From the NCBI RefSeq assembly GCF_000740895.1, contig NC_025260.1, forward strand, positions 2,026,001-2,090,000: a DNA stretch of 64,000 nt, written 5' to 3'. Position numbers and translations under genes: made by a program. This stretch comes from Theileria orientalis strain Shintoku (Eukaryota; Apicomplexa; Aconoidasida; Piroplasmida; Theileriidae). Below are positions 1 to 10,678 of this stretch, one piece after another (the first letter of the stretch is position 1; each line of letters starts with the position of its first letter). The notes beneath the pieces are model-generated. The model was not told where the DNA came from. It worked only from the letters and a program-made list of their open reading frames with translations, and did not search any database.

Positions 1-238
1 AATTCATTTAGTATATAAATCACCTGAAATGGCTGTACTTTGATCTCAAGATTTAGGCCACTACTCTTTGTCTACGTATTTCATTTTTGAAGTTTGTTAC
101 AATTCTGGACACTGATGTGTTGCAAAATTGCTAATCTTAAATTGTCCCTTAAACTTGTCAAAGATTAAAATCTCACACGGTACACATCATTAACATACCA
201 AATAATTGTGTTGGACCAATCATAGTCAATTGATCCAT
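1..238 (-). CDS. 5' end of a spliced minus-strand gene, unrecognised, running off the left edge
   Basis: Only a short N-terminus is visible. Reading the minus strand from the ATG at 236-238, exon 1 (238-199) encodes MDQLTMIGPTQLF. A GTATGT donor and an acceptor ending in AAG define a 51-nt intron (198-148). Exon 2 from 147 continues in phase as GQFKISNFATHQCPE, and a second GTAACA...TACAG intron can lead to a further in-phase piece at the edge. The evidence is splice grammar and phase, not homology. About 20-35 residues give no family. The gene diverges from the CCCH gene across roughly 800 bp of AT-rich DNA. It could be a chance open stretch, so confidence is low. Confidence 0.35.
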
Positions 239-1038
239 GTTTATAGTAAATAAATTGTAGAGGGACTTGACCTACTTTTTCAAAAGTTGTCAATAAAGTT
301 TTTTGTCATTATAACAACTATTATACAGGTGATATATAACCACAGTAATGTTAGAGGTTTAATAGCTGAATTGTATCTTGAGTATTTTTAAAATATAACG
401 CAACAAATAGGTTTAGAGTCAGGAGATTTCATATTATACCAATAACCACACGAAATATTGCTAATTATCTTGTTTACGTATTCATATGAACTTAATATAT
501 AATTTTAATAGAGTTTAAATCACTATAGGACCCAAAATCAATGTTAGGTTTTTGACTTGTATCCTTTTGAGCCGTACGGATATTTTTGTCAAATTTCAAT
601 AAATTTACCTTTAATCGTTTAATTTAAAATTAAAACATAGTTACATACAAATTTAAGTGTGTGTTGAGCCACTAGTGATATAGTTCAGCAGCACTATAGG
701 AATCAATGTACGAATTGGATCTGGATCTTATCGGGTACAAATTTGGAAATGAAGGCTATGACGCTTAAGCGAATAAAATAAATGTAGTTATAAAACAGAT
801 TAAATGTGTAAAAGTGCCGCCGAATTAAAAGTAAAACGGAACAGTCCAGATACCAGACGTAGATTACGAATGTCAAATTATCGAAAACAAATATAAAAAA
901 TACACTTAATATAATTTTAGGATATTTTTAAAACAACATTGTACACAAAAATTGTTTATATACAAATTATTGTCCACCAATTAAGAGTGGTAGTGATCGG
1001 GATACTGAGAGATAAAATGCGCACATATAGATGATAAA
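239..1038. other. AT-rich intergenic region, probably a divergent promoter
   Basis: No gene or RNA is supported here. The sequence is AT-rich with stops in all frames. The only open stretch of note is a 20-codon ATG frame at 706-768, too short to call. It probably carries regulatory sequence for the left-edge gene and the CCCH gene, which is inferred from orientation only. Confidence 0.5.
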
Positions 1039-1789
1039 ATGACGGACACATTGCCAGTAAGTAGAAGTTTTAATCCGAGAAAAAATTGTCCCTTTTTATC
1101 TAGTAAATTTAAACGCAGATGCCCTATGCACTATTTTTACCTACCGGTGGAGTGCCAGCTGGGAAAAAACTGCGATGACGGACTATGCCCACTATCACAT
1201 ACCAAACTGGAAGTAATTTTCCACCCCATACTACATAAAACGAAGAGATGTAGCATGGCAGTGATGAACGTATGTAATTTCGCCCACAGGTGTGCCTTCT
1301 TCCACAACACCAACGACAGAATCTCCTCACACCTTTCATGGCTAGTGTGGCAAAAGAAATGGAACCTATGGGAGACATCTCCAGAAGTACTTTCCGTAAA
1401 CTTTAATCTGGACATGGAGGTGGCAGGAAAACTGTCGTACATGATAGAGTAGAATAGAGTCGCAGGTTATGCTCGAAAGTTTAAACAAAGACAAACCATT
1501 ACTGACCTATTTGAACAAGGAAAAGTCCTTTCCTGCCAGTTTGAACAACACATTAGGCAGCAGGTTGAGTAAGAGCGAAAATGAATTGGGGTGTGTTGGG
1601 GAAAAAAGTGACTCGATGCTGGATCTGGAAAGACAGCTCGGCGCAATGTTAGACATGTGTAACACGCCAGAAACCTCAGCAAGCACACTCACGCCGGAAA
1701 TGCGAACTTACATAAAACAGTACCCCAAGGAAAAGGAAGTTTATACACCGATTAATAAACTCTGCAACATATCATCACTGTACAAATAA
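1039..1789 (+). CDS. CCCH-type zinc-finger protein (two fingers)
   Basis: Two exons fit with phase 0: 1039-1395 and 1466-1789. The intron begins GTAAAC and ends CGCAG (70 nt). The product is about 226 residues. The N-terminal half carries two CCCH fingers in tandem. The first is C-x5-C-x4-C-x3-H around CQLGKNCDDGLCPLSH. The second is C-x7-C-x5-C-x3-H around CSMAVMNVCNFAHRCAFFH. Such fingers usually bind RNA in mRNA turnover or translation control, so an RNA-binding regulator is the likely role (family knowledge). The C-terminal half, encoded by exon 2, is polar with no recognisable domain. Exon 2 alone could be read as a separate short ORF from its own ATG at 1469, but the clean phase-0 splice favours one gene. 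The ATG at 1031 is out of frame and stops at once, so 1039 is the start. Confidence 0.7.
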
Positions 1790-2074
1790 CTTCACGTCAC
1801 AACCATGCCATCTACGTGTATTTTGTCGGATTTAATATAATTAAACCTAAATAACTAAGATATGATCCATGAACCGTTTACACCATATGTGATAGACACC
1901 ACGCGAATTAGCCTGCCCATCGCATACGAAAAGCAGGATTCCATTTATATTCTTAATTAAAAATTTATTTATTTATAAAAATTGAACATTAACGTTAATA
2001 TTTTGGAATGAGTATACGCGCTAGATAGTAGTGTATGGTGTGTATTCCATGGTCCCTCAGGGCGAGCGGGAACT

Positions 2075-4400
2075 TCAAAACTGGGCGAATTTCATAGTCT
2101 TAAAGTCACCGGGCACAACCAGGTGACTCGGCAGTGAAGTTGGAGAGTATATGGTCTGGCAACAGACCTCGAGGTGATAAGCCGGCTCAACCTCGTCCTC
2201 ACGAGATTCCTCCTAAACCAGTGTTAATAATGAGGAGACAAGGGGGGAATAAATAGGGTAAATATAGCCGAATAACTAGAGACGCTATTACGTGGTACTG
2301 CTCCACTGATCGAACGTGGAAGAATCCCAGGATGTTCGAGTAAGGCACCAGCTTCGCATCCTGAGTGGAAGGCACCGACACGACGAGATTCGTCAGCGAT
2401 AAAGGGTCCCCGCTCCAGGTGTTGCAATACAACTCCTTGTGCCGCGCAACGTACTCCTCATCTACACAGGGGTTGAATGCGAAGAAATGGCGACAATACG
2501 TCAGTAGTGTACACGCATATCTAGCTCAATAAAATAAATATATTCGCGGATTTCCGTACCTGTCGGCAGAGCATCTCTGGACAACGGCTCTATGGTTTCA
2601 ATGAACACAAAATTGACCTGGTTCATATTAAATTTGATTATGTGCATCTTCCCCAACGAGCCGATTTCAAAATAGTTAGCCCAATTAATGTAGTTGATAT
2701 ATTTCAGTCTATTATGGTCCACCTGTATTCGTAATTAATAGTTATCTCGTGCTAGTGTATGCACATCACTTACGGCCACAACTCCTTCCAGCTTCGAGGA
2801 TGATAAGACCAACATTTCACTCTTCTCCTCGCTCCGGCCGCCGTTTTTGCTCTCCGTGCCTGAAGTACATATTAACGTCTTGCGCTGTGTGCTGAAATAT
2901 CGCGTCCGCTATTAAATTTATGCATTTTTACGTGCCATACATCAATTTACGGTATAAATACCCTCTCTTACATAATGCGTTACACTAGAGTCTATTAGGT
3001 GAAATATACACCCGTATTTGCGCCGATGCCGTGCTACGTGGCATCTTCCACGGGGTAATTGATAATAGATAAATATTTTACTCACTTTTCGGTTCCTCCG
3101 CCTGCTCAGTTTGATTTGTGGGTTGGTTGAATGCCAGGTTAGTGATGTAGGACGTCGCCACTGGATCCATTATATTCTTACTGAGCGAGTAGTACTTTAT
3201 TAAATCCTGGTGTATCGATGGACTGTCGATAACTATTATCATCGTTATCTTAAAAATATCCGCCAGTCTCGTTATGGTTTCCTTGCTGGCTTGATAGGGT
3301 GCGTTGATGATCATTCCTACGTATTCGTTGAATCACGTATCAGATCTTGAGTGTATATAATTGGTCCAATAGGCTTTTAGGAATTTATAAATCACGGAAT
3401 AACATCTTTCTTGAGTATGTTTTGAAATACGAGTTATTACTCACCTGACGCTGCTATGTATTTACCAATGTCGTTTACTTCGTCAGTTCTGCGATTTTGA
3501 GGCTGATTCCTCAGATTCTCCTCTAACATGAGCTCCACTGAAGCGCTTAGGGCCTTCATGGTCTACGTCGTTAAATCCATATTCCAACTCACGTGGTTGT
3601 ATAGGCACTCGTTATCGTTAGAGTACGAATAGCCGTAAAAGTACACTAGTGGATTTTTTGGCATTACGTCGTCCATGTCCGTTATGACGGTCGCTCCTAC
3701 TGTCCCTGGGTGAAATCTAATTGGCCTCTTATCCGTTGAACCTCTGAATTCCCGTTTGTATGTGTATTTTTGTGTGTATATGCTACTTAGACCATTTCAA
3801 ATCTTACCTAGGGTCTGCCTCCACGAAAACTGGCGTCCAGCCGCTTCTGAATGCATAGTTACACAATATCATACAAAAGGATGATTTCCCACTGGACGGG
3901 GAGCCGGTTACCAGGACCTGATGCTCATGTGAATTTAAAATCTTACCCTTGGTCCTTGCTTATTCTTCAAACATGCTGACTCTCTCTCTGCGTCCAGGGC
4001 ACTTGTTACATTCAAGTATTCCTTCATCGAGTTGTCAGGGGCCTCGTATTCCTGTGTGTATTTAGACCTACGTTCAACTAACTTGCTGTACGACTCCCTT
4101 GATCTGTATAGAGCATCCTACCCACGTAAATATCGCCAACTTTTCGCCTTCTCCCAGCTCCAACTCGACTCCTGGCACCAATTCCTTCCCGAATATTTCG
4201 GCAGTGCCCTTCTCATAGGCTTCACTACTGCTGTTTGAGGTGTTAAGAAGCTGAGTTAGCGTTAGTTTCATATTTTTGGGGCTTGAGTTAAAACTTACTG
4301 TTATGGAAGGAAGGATAGGAATCGACGAGTGAAAGTTTTCAGTCACTACTCGCAGCTCCGAAAAGGGAGCTAGGTTATACGTACGTATGGGTTGAAACAT
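2075..4400 (-). CDS. CLP1: CLP1: pre-mRNA 3'-end processing factor / polynucleotide kinase family
   Basis: This multi-exon gene starts at the ATG at 4398-4400. The N-terminal exon has the CLP1 beta-domain signature, ending GEGEKLAIFTWVGCSIQI. Around 3820-3920 a P-loop GSPSSGKSS is followed by FCMILCNYAFRSGWTPVFVE, the Clp1/Grc3 ATP-binding core. Near 3600-3740 come PGTVGATVITDMDD and NPLVYFYGY. The last exon ends LPSHLVVPGDFKTMKFAQF, matching the family C-terminus. CLP1 works in cleavage factor II (mRNA 3'-end formation) and in tRNA splicing in other eukaryotes, so a nuclear location is expected. I traced at least seven short exons, and the final stop is TGA. The Walker A lysine and serine are intact, so nucleotide binding looks preserved; kinase activity cannot be judged. 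It is convergent with the CCCH gene and divergent from the small gene at 4718. Confidence 0.88.
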
Positions 4401-4717
4401 TGTTAATGTTAAATGCGATACAATTCAATTTAGGTCGTTTATATGCGAGAACCTTGAGGAAGTTTCCAATGGAACTGATCTTATAATATAGGTCGATAGT
4501 AAGGTCAATATCTCCAAATTCGTAAAATTTATAAAAATTAAAGGCACTTAAATACCTTAAAGCAAAATTAAATAAAATAAATTTACAAACAACTTATTTT
4601 GAACATCATATTGGGTGAGAAGTATTCAGTCAGTTAAAATGGCTGATTTTTACACTAATTCTACAAATTTTAACTGTAAATTATTTTAAAAAAACTTTTA
4701 ATTATATTAATAACAAT
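4401..4717. other. AT-rich divergent intergenic region (CLP1 / small spliced gene)
   Basis: About 317 bp without a supported gene lie between the CLP1 start (minus) and the ATG at 4718 (plus). It is AT-rich, with several poly-A/T runs near 4550-4700. A bidirectional promoter is inferred from geometry. I recognise no defined element. Confidence 0.5.
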
Positions 4718-5136
4718 ATGTTTGTAATATCGCATTTCAAACACGCTTTTCGAGCGGCACACCTTCCTTCCACTTCTCTGCAAAAAAGATACACATACTG
4801 GCCTCCTCCTCCTGATAAGCGTTCCCCTATTATCGAAGTTAGTTTCTTGTCATAAACTTCATCTTTTACAGCTTCCTTCTGGTAAAAAGTGTTTCGTTTT
4901 CATGGGAAAAAGGGACTGTGACGGAAAACTCGAGCCTGTATTATGTTTCATCGATGTGTAAGTCGTCCCATACCCATTTAAATCCATTTAGAAACGGGAA
5001 CAAATTAACGTGGTTTAATACGGAGGAAGTTCACCAACTGGATAAACTGGTTAGTTTTTCTATAATTAATGCCATTCAGACTGATCGACTAGAAAGCTAT
5101 TTTACTCTTTTTGAATCAAGTGCAAACAACTCTTAA
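4718..5136 (+). CDS. Small spliced gene, 106 residues, possible mitochondrial presequence
   Basis: Four exons join in phase: 4718-4837, 4872-4957, 4992-5049 and 5080-5136. They total 321 nt (106 residues plus stop). The introns are only 34, 34 and 30 nt, with donors GTTAGT, GTAAGT and GTTAGT and pyrimidine-flanked acceptors. The protein begins MFVISHFKHAFRAAHLPSTS and continues with QKRYTYWPPPPDKRSPIIE. This is a basic, acid-free, aromatic leader that could be a mitochondrial presequence (inference). The body contains LPSGKKCFVFMGKRDCDGKL and ends FTLFESSANNS. I do not recognise a family. The consistent phase across three introns is the main evidence. The opposite strand also has an open frame here, but it lacks a credible start. 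Confidence 0.55.
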
Positions 5137-5286
5137 TCGTCACGTTTACAAGCTTATTTGTAATTTTGTTTTAAATTTATTATTATGTTGTGTTTCCACG
5201 ATCTTGTTACCTTTTAATACCATACCGACTCTTGTAAACACACTCATATTTATACACGTACCTATTTATAATATACATTATGTTAT

Positions 5287-5859
5287 CTATGGTACATTCC
5301 TTTTAATACTACTCAGCTTATTCTTCAAATCATTCAAGTGTTTCGAATAACTCTAGTACAATCATGTATGCTGTTGTAACGCACCTTTTGCTGTTGGTAC
5401 TTGTTCTTATCAAACTCCCTCTTCAACAAGAACTTATTGCTAACAAAATCAAAAATAAGGTAAAAACCGATTAGAAATACGTAAAAGAGCACCCATGACC
5501 TCAATTTGACTAAATATTTCCGTATTAGGAGTCGGAACTTACATCTCGTAACTAACTTCTTCAAAACTTCTGGCACGTTAAAATTGTTAACTTTCAACCT
5601 GTAAATTAACATCAATAAAGGATGTTTACTATATATGTGTGTTGATACATGTGTGTGTATATATTTTTTTTGCTGCATACTTCAGTAGTAAACCGTTGAA
5701 AAATGCCGACGTTACTGTGTGTAGAACCAGTGTAGCGACAACCAAGAATATTATCGTCGAGTTTTGAGCTTCTTTATAATAATCTATGTTATTATTATCA
5801 TTGCTGCCATTGCTCATATTATTACTACTGCAACTACTACAACTACTACTATTGCTCAT
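5287..5859 (-). CDS. Small spliced two-transmembrane protein, unrecognised
   Basis: Three exons on the minus strand fit exactly in phase: 5859-5681, 5598-5385 and 5352-5287. They total 459 nt (152 residues). The introns start GTATGC and GTGCGT; the second is 32 nt. The N-terminus is a Ser/Asn-rich, cysteine-containing stretch (about residues 1-25). A first membrane segment follows (about 33-55, around IIFLVVATLVLHTVTSAFF), then a basic linker, then a second membrane segment (WVLFYVFLIGFYLIFDFV). The tail is short and Lys-rich, possibly coiled-coil (SYSKHLNDLKNKLSSIKRN). The shape resembles small ER membrane factors such as GET1-like proteins, but two rather than three membrane spans and no clear motif make that only a guess. 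It is convergent with the gene ending at 5136. Confidence 0.55.
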
Positions 5860-6076
5860 AGTACCTTTCCAAATATTTATCTACATTCTATTCTATTAAT
5901 ATTGCTCTGTTTACACTAATCAATCAACATTACATCTAATCAATTTTCTATAATCAACTATTCATAACAAACTTAGAAATGTGATAAAGTTATTCTGCCT
6001 CAGTCTGTTTCGATTACTATGTATTAGTCTACAACATTGTTTAATCAGTTATTATATATAAGCATCAGCAAACATA

Positions 6077-7585
6077 TCAATAACCACACCTGTTGTTTAT
6101 ATTTGTTAGTGATTTTAAATCATTCTCCAATCTGTTTATTGAATAATTGATCTTTAAACTATTAATGTTGTTCAATATTTCATTCATCTGGGCTATTCCT
6201 TCGTCCTTTTTACCACAATTACCAATAACATTAGTAGAACCGTGAAGTCTACCGTCGGTCACAGTGGCATTTTCTGTGTTAACTACGTCTTCAATCGACC
6301 CGTTTAAACTAAAATTTAAAAGGTATTATGCTTTCTTCCTTAACAATTAAACTCTTAGTTATTGAACACACTCGTTTACTTATTTATATAAAACCTACTG
6401 TGTCAAGTAATTTGAAAATTTTTCCAACTTATTCTCCTGTACTCCTAGCAGATGCTCTATCAGTCTCACATCGCTGGGTATACATATGCTGCTGTACTTG
6501 AGTCCCTTTACTATATCAAAGCACTCTCTAAAACACCGGTTTTAAAATCTCATTTCAGGCGCTTACTTGTTTTTAAACAGGTTATACAACCTATCATTGA
6601 CTTCATCCAACAACTTCATCTTCGATTCTTCCAATTCTTCTTTGTCGTGTTGATGCTGTCCGTTGTACTTAAAGTTAACAAATAACTTTAATTTTCGCAC
6701 ATATCCACTCTCTGTTATCGACTTAATTACGTCCTCGTAATAAAGTCTACATCATTGCCATTAACGTCAGTCATTAATAATATTACTACTACTAGTTAAC
6801 AAAATACTACGTATTTTATCTATATTTAACTAGTGTGCAAATTACATTTCATCACTCTCAATCACCTCTGAATTCAGTATGACTAAACGTTATTATTAGC
6901 AATAAAAGTGATTTTTATAAGGTAACTTCATACTGAATATTCTATTTGCTTTGTTTTGTACTATGGAATCAATCAGTGCGTTTGTTCCTGACAGTGAAGA
7001 CGTCTTTGATATCTGGACCAGAAAGGTCGATATCATATTCATACTCGACTCTTCTGTCACCACCTTAATGATTTTAATTCTATCATTTATTTTATCCCTC
7101 TCGGCATTATTCAAATTCTAAAAATGTCAACTTTTAGCTTTCAAGCATACCTTTGTTAAAAACTGGAGGTTGTGTTGATTATATTCTAACGACGATCTAC
7201 ACGGGCAGATGTAATAATATTCATTATTGTTGTTCTCTACAGACAGTGATTATGATTTATTAAAACAGGAAGCGGCGTTCATAGTATTAAACACACAAAT
7301 AAAGTCATTTTTATATGTAAATTACCATTAATATTTGTGAAAATCAATTCTTTGTACATGTAGTTGATCCTATGCAATTTATTATATAATTTACTTATAT
7401 TTACAGTTCTTTTCCGTTGTATCCGCTGGATATTATTAGCAAAATATCATGCCTTGACAGATGATTCGTTGATAACTCATAATCTAAGCTACTTCCTAAA
7501 TTTAAATTATTACGGCGGTTCTAAATTCACCTATTTGAATTAAATTGTCAGTATTCTTATCATTTGGGAGATTATCTAAAGACAT
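6077..7585 (-). CDS. Eight-exon hypothetical protein, about 300 residues
   Basis: Eight short exons can be chained on the minus strand from the ATG at 7583-7585 to the TGA at 6077-6079, with consistent phases. Introns are mostly 35-90 nt, but the one between exons 5 and 6 is longer and uses a weak GTTACC donor. The start reads MSLDNLPNDKNTDNLIQIG. Then come DILLIISSGYNGKELINYMY, EYYYICPCRSSLEYNQHNL, a helical stretch ESSMNMISTFLVQISKTSS, then LEESKMKLLDEVNDRLYNLF, and a C-terminus rich in Asn, Leu and Lys. No signal peptide or membrane segment is seen. The composition suggests a mostly alpha-helical, possibly coiled-coil protein. I do not recognise a family. The gene lies in a block of small spliced minus-strand genes and diverges from the 900-residue gene that begins near 7729. 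Confidence 0.5.
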
Positions 7586-7728
7586 TGGAAAGCGCAAACC
7601 CGGATGGTATAATTTACAAACCTACAGAATAGTAAGTTAAAATTTAAAAAATAAACGGTCTCACATCATCTAATAACGATAAGTAATTTGGAACTCCCAT
7701 TTTAGTAAATACATATTACTAATAAGAA

Positions 7729-10431
7729 ATGAAAATTAAACTAGTTGTGAATGTGTGGACTCAACGTCTAGAATTAATTGTTTTTACATCATTTTTTACA
7801 TTATTATTGTATATCTTAGTTTATTTTAAACGGTTCATTTATGTTATAAATGGAATCTTCAATATATTTTTAATGTTTAATGTTAATTTATGTATTATTA
7901 TATGTGTACTATTTCAAATCAGATCATCTCACTCTAAAGGAGTTATAAAACAAAACTTTAATCTTCTATTTATCAATAATGTTAAATACAATACGAGTAA
8001 CTTTTTTTTATCAAATTTAAACACTCATGAAGTTAAAAAAGAGAAGAAGCCTAACCAGCATTTAAATGATTACACACTAAAGGATTATTCTGTATTATAT
8101 GCAAGAGGCCGTAAAAAGGAGGACCCAAAACCAGAAATAGATAAAAAAACAAGTAAATTAAAAAATAGCCAAAAAACGGAAAATGAAGTGGATTTAAAAA
8201 GGGAATTAGAATCAAAGGAACAGGACTCCCAGGTGAGTGCCAATGATGTAAAGGAGGAGTTAGAAGAATATAAAGAAGATGAAGATGTTCTGTTATCGAA
8301 TAGAATGCTACACTCAATATTAATGCTGACTTCGTCGGCATACACACCGAACTTCTTTGATATAATTCCAATATTATATACCATAAAGGATGAAGTGTTA
8401 AACATAACAGGAAACATTGGACAGGAAGATAAATCGGAGAGCAGGAATACGAGTAAGATGAAGAGAATAAGCGGAATATTTCTGAATAACGATGAGGGGA
8501 AAGTGGAGAGACTGCTGTTGAGTATCCCATCGTCAGAACTAGATAGACTGTCACAGTCGACTAAGTATAAAACGGAAGTGGAAGAGTCAGAAACGCCAAT
8601 TCAAATAATATCACTAAGAAGAGGATTCTTCACAAAAGTATATGAACTGGTGGTGTGTCCGTATTTATCGCAACTGTCAGAAGAAGGATTTGACACAAAG
8701 TATAAAGGAAAGCTCGGATTCATGGATTACGTTAAGTCAATGAAAGATAAAGATAAGAGCTACAAAAAGTATGATGAATCGCAACTATATAGGTTTAGCA
8801 TAGAGGAGTTAGATGAAGTGTTCAAGAACTACAGCCTAGCAAGTGAAAAGGAGTTTGACACGAGCGTATTCCCAGAAAAAATGCTGGCCTCAATATCAGA
8901 AATAGCTAAGTGCATAAAGGACTTGGTGTATTTTAACTCGTGCCTACTGCTGCTGCAGCAGATACTGGGAAGGAAGCCTAATGACCTGGAAATATTGTAC
9001 TCGTTCGTGCCAGAATATAAGAACGAGGGCGAAGAGGAGGAAGAACAAGGAAGGTCAGAAGATAACGCGCTGAGGAATAAGTTGGTGGACGTAATTAACT
9101 ACAGCGAATCGGAGATAGGCCATAGAGTGGATGCATTCTTCACACCCTTTGTGGAGCTGGTGTTGATCAACTTTAAGAAGAAGCTGAAGAGTAAGAGCAG
9201 ATACTATAGAATGATGCTCAAGTGCCTGCCGGACGGAATATCAGCAATGAGAACGAGAATGTTCGTGGTACACCCGAGAATAATGAAGGCGCTGAAGAAA
9301 AACTTCATGCTACACCTGTTTAAAATATGCCACAACGAAGTTAAGACGTCAGCACTGAGAAACAGTCTGCCACTGCACCTGCCACTGGGAACATTTAGGC
9401 TGGCAAGAAAGGCACTGAAGCTGCGAAAGTACCTGAGTGACGTGAAAAAGGCACTGATACTTGAGTATAAAAATGACCCAGGAGGACACAGGAAAGTGGA
9501 CCTAGAGAAGTTCGTTAAGGATTTGGTGGAGAAGAAGAAGAACAGCGAGCTGGAATTTGATATTCAAACCTACGAAGAGTACGTGACGAGGATCCTGGAG
9601 CTGGAAAGGGAGTACGAAAGAAGGAAAGGACACAAGGAAACAAATCAGTATATGAAGCGCCAGCAACAACAGAAGCTACTGCAAGACACAGCAGCAAAAA
9701 TACTGAACGTGACAGTGGAGAGGGTAGCAGAAGCAATTGACGCGTACAAAACTAAGGAAGTAACAGCGACGCAGAAGATCCCGAGGCACATGAGGAGAAG
9801 AAGAGGAGTCACGACTAGCGACCAGGCAGTGTCGCCATTCTACGGAGACCTGAAGGAAGATCCGATTTACAACGAAGACTACGCAGACGAATACGAAGAG
9901 GAGGAGGAGTACAAGAGGATGATGCGGAAGGTGGCAATGGAGGCGCTCGACGACAGACTGGGGAGGCTGCTCTTCATGTCGCACAACAAGCTGCTGCTGG
10001 ACGACAAGCCGGACTACGACGAGGTGATAGAGCACCTTAAGATCCCGAGGAAGACGGCGGACTTCATACTGTTCACGGCGACGCTGCAGTGCAGGGAGTA
10101 CGAGGTGTGGCGCATTAAGCTGAGTCTGCCAGACTACCACGTCCCGAGGCCGACGAGCAGAGTGGAAGGGGTGGCGCAGAGACCAGAACGCGCTGGCGCC
10201 GCGGTGTCTAACCCACGCCTGAACGAGCCAGTCTACGTGTCGGACTTTAACTACGATCCCAGCATCCTATTCCCACCGCACAAGCCGAAAAAGGGAAAGC
10301 GTGACATGTTCAGAAGAATGAACGCAATCAGGCCAAACCTGAGCAGTGTGAAGGAGCTGCTTCTGAACTACAAAAGAAACTTCAAGGAGTACGAAAAGAT
10401 ACTGGAGAGGAGTCCGCTGTACAGCTTATGA
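7729..10431 (+). CDS. Large hypothetical protein with hydrophobic leader, possible organelle-targeted
   Basis: A single open frame encodes 900 residues from the ATG at 7729. An alternative start at 7873 (residue 49) gives MFNVNLCIIICVLFQIRSS, a better classical signal peptide. The first 140 nt are very AT-rich and could be leader or non-coding, so 7873 is a serious alternative. After the signal comes a basic, Asn/Lys/Phe-rich stretch (NFNLLFINNVKYNTSNFF) like the apicoplast transit peptides of piroplasms (inference). Next is a Lys/Glu-rich linker (about 100-190), then a long helical body with no domain I know. An acidic run EDYADEYEEEEEYKRMMRKV follows near residue 720-735, then a basic tail ending ILERSPLYSL. 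Third-position GC rises strongly from 5' to 3'. No enzymatic motif is visible; function is unknown. Confidence 0.7.
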   Translation: MKIKLVVNVWTQRLELIVFTSFFTLLLYILVYFKRFIYVINGIFNIFLMFNVNLCIIICVLFQIRSSHSKGVIKQNFNLLFINNVKYNTSNFFLSNLNTHEVKKEKKPNQHLNDYTLKDYSVLYARGRKKEDPKPEIDKKTSKLKNSQKTENEVDLKRELESKEQDSQVSANDVKEELEEYKEDEDVLLSNRMLHSILMLTSSAYTPNFFDIIPILYTIKDEVLNITGNIGQEDKSESRNTSKMKRISGIFLNNDEGKVERLLLSIPSSELDRLSQSTKYKTEVEESETPIQIISLRRGFFTKVYELVVCPYLSQLSEEGFDTKYKGKLGFMDYVKSMKDKDKSYKKYDESQLYRFSIEELDEVFKNYSLASEKEFDTSVFPEKMLASISEIAKCIKDLVYFNSCLLLLQQILGRKPNDLEILYSFVPEYKNEGEEEEEQGRSEDNALRNKLVDVINYSESEIGHRVDAFFTPFVELVLINFKKKLKSKSRYYRMMLKCLPDGISAMRTRMFVVHPRIMKALKKNFMLHLFKICHNEVKTSALRNSLPLHLPLGTFRLARKALKLRKYLSDVKKALILEYKNDPGGHRKVDLEKFVKDLVEKKKNSELEFDIQTYEEYVTRILELEREYERRKGHKETNQYMKRQQQQKLLQDTAAKILNVTVERVAEAIDAYKTKEVTATQKIPRHMRRRRGVTTSDQAVSPFYGDLKEDPIYNEDYADEYEEEEEYKRMMRKVAMEALDDRLGRLLFMSHNKLLLDDKPDYDEVIEHLKIPRKTADFILFTATLQCREYEVWRIKLSLPDYHVPRPTSRVEGVAQRPERAGAAVSNPRLNEPVYVSDFNYDPSILFPPHKPKKGKRDMFRRMNAIRPNLSSVKELLLNYKRNFKEYEKILERSPLYSL

Positions 10432-10678
10432 CTGCGAGGAACGCGCCAGTAATATACTCTCATTGTTCACCAGCATTATATGGATAGAATGTACATTAGA
10501 GGATACACCAGTGTGTGCTTTTGTTAACGTTTGTGTATGTGTATACGTTTTTGTACGAACATGTGTATACACATAGCAGTATATGCGGACACGCATATAT
10601 AAGTACATATATAAACATATATGCAGACATCAACATATACCAGTGTATACAAGTATGTGTAAAAATGTGTTAACAAAA

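Noticed and set aside
706..768. 20-codon ATG frame MYELDLDLIGYKFGNEGYDA in the left intergenic region
   Set aside because: It has coding-like composition but is too short. No donor/acceptor pair links it in frame to the CCCH gene at 1039.
4700..4905. Minus-strand frame ending CLKCDITNILLLI opposite the small gene at 4718
   Set aside because: Open for about 60 codons, but there is no credible start and no phased upstream exon. The plus-strand four-exon model is cleaner.
5111..5350. Plus-strand hydrophobic frame of 79 codons
   Set aside because: AT-rich T-runs produce Phe/Leu/Ile. It overlaps the last exon of a phased minus-strand gene and lacks coding bias.
10432..10678. TG/CA-rich stretch that at first looked like a subtelomeric repeat
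   Set aside because: There is no regular telomere unit; it is only low-complexity GTGTATA/ACACATA sequence in a convergent intergenic gap.
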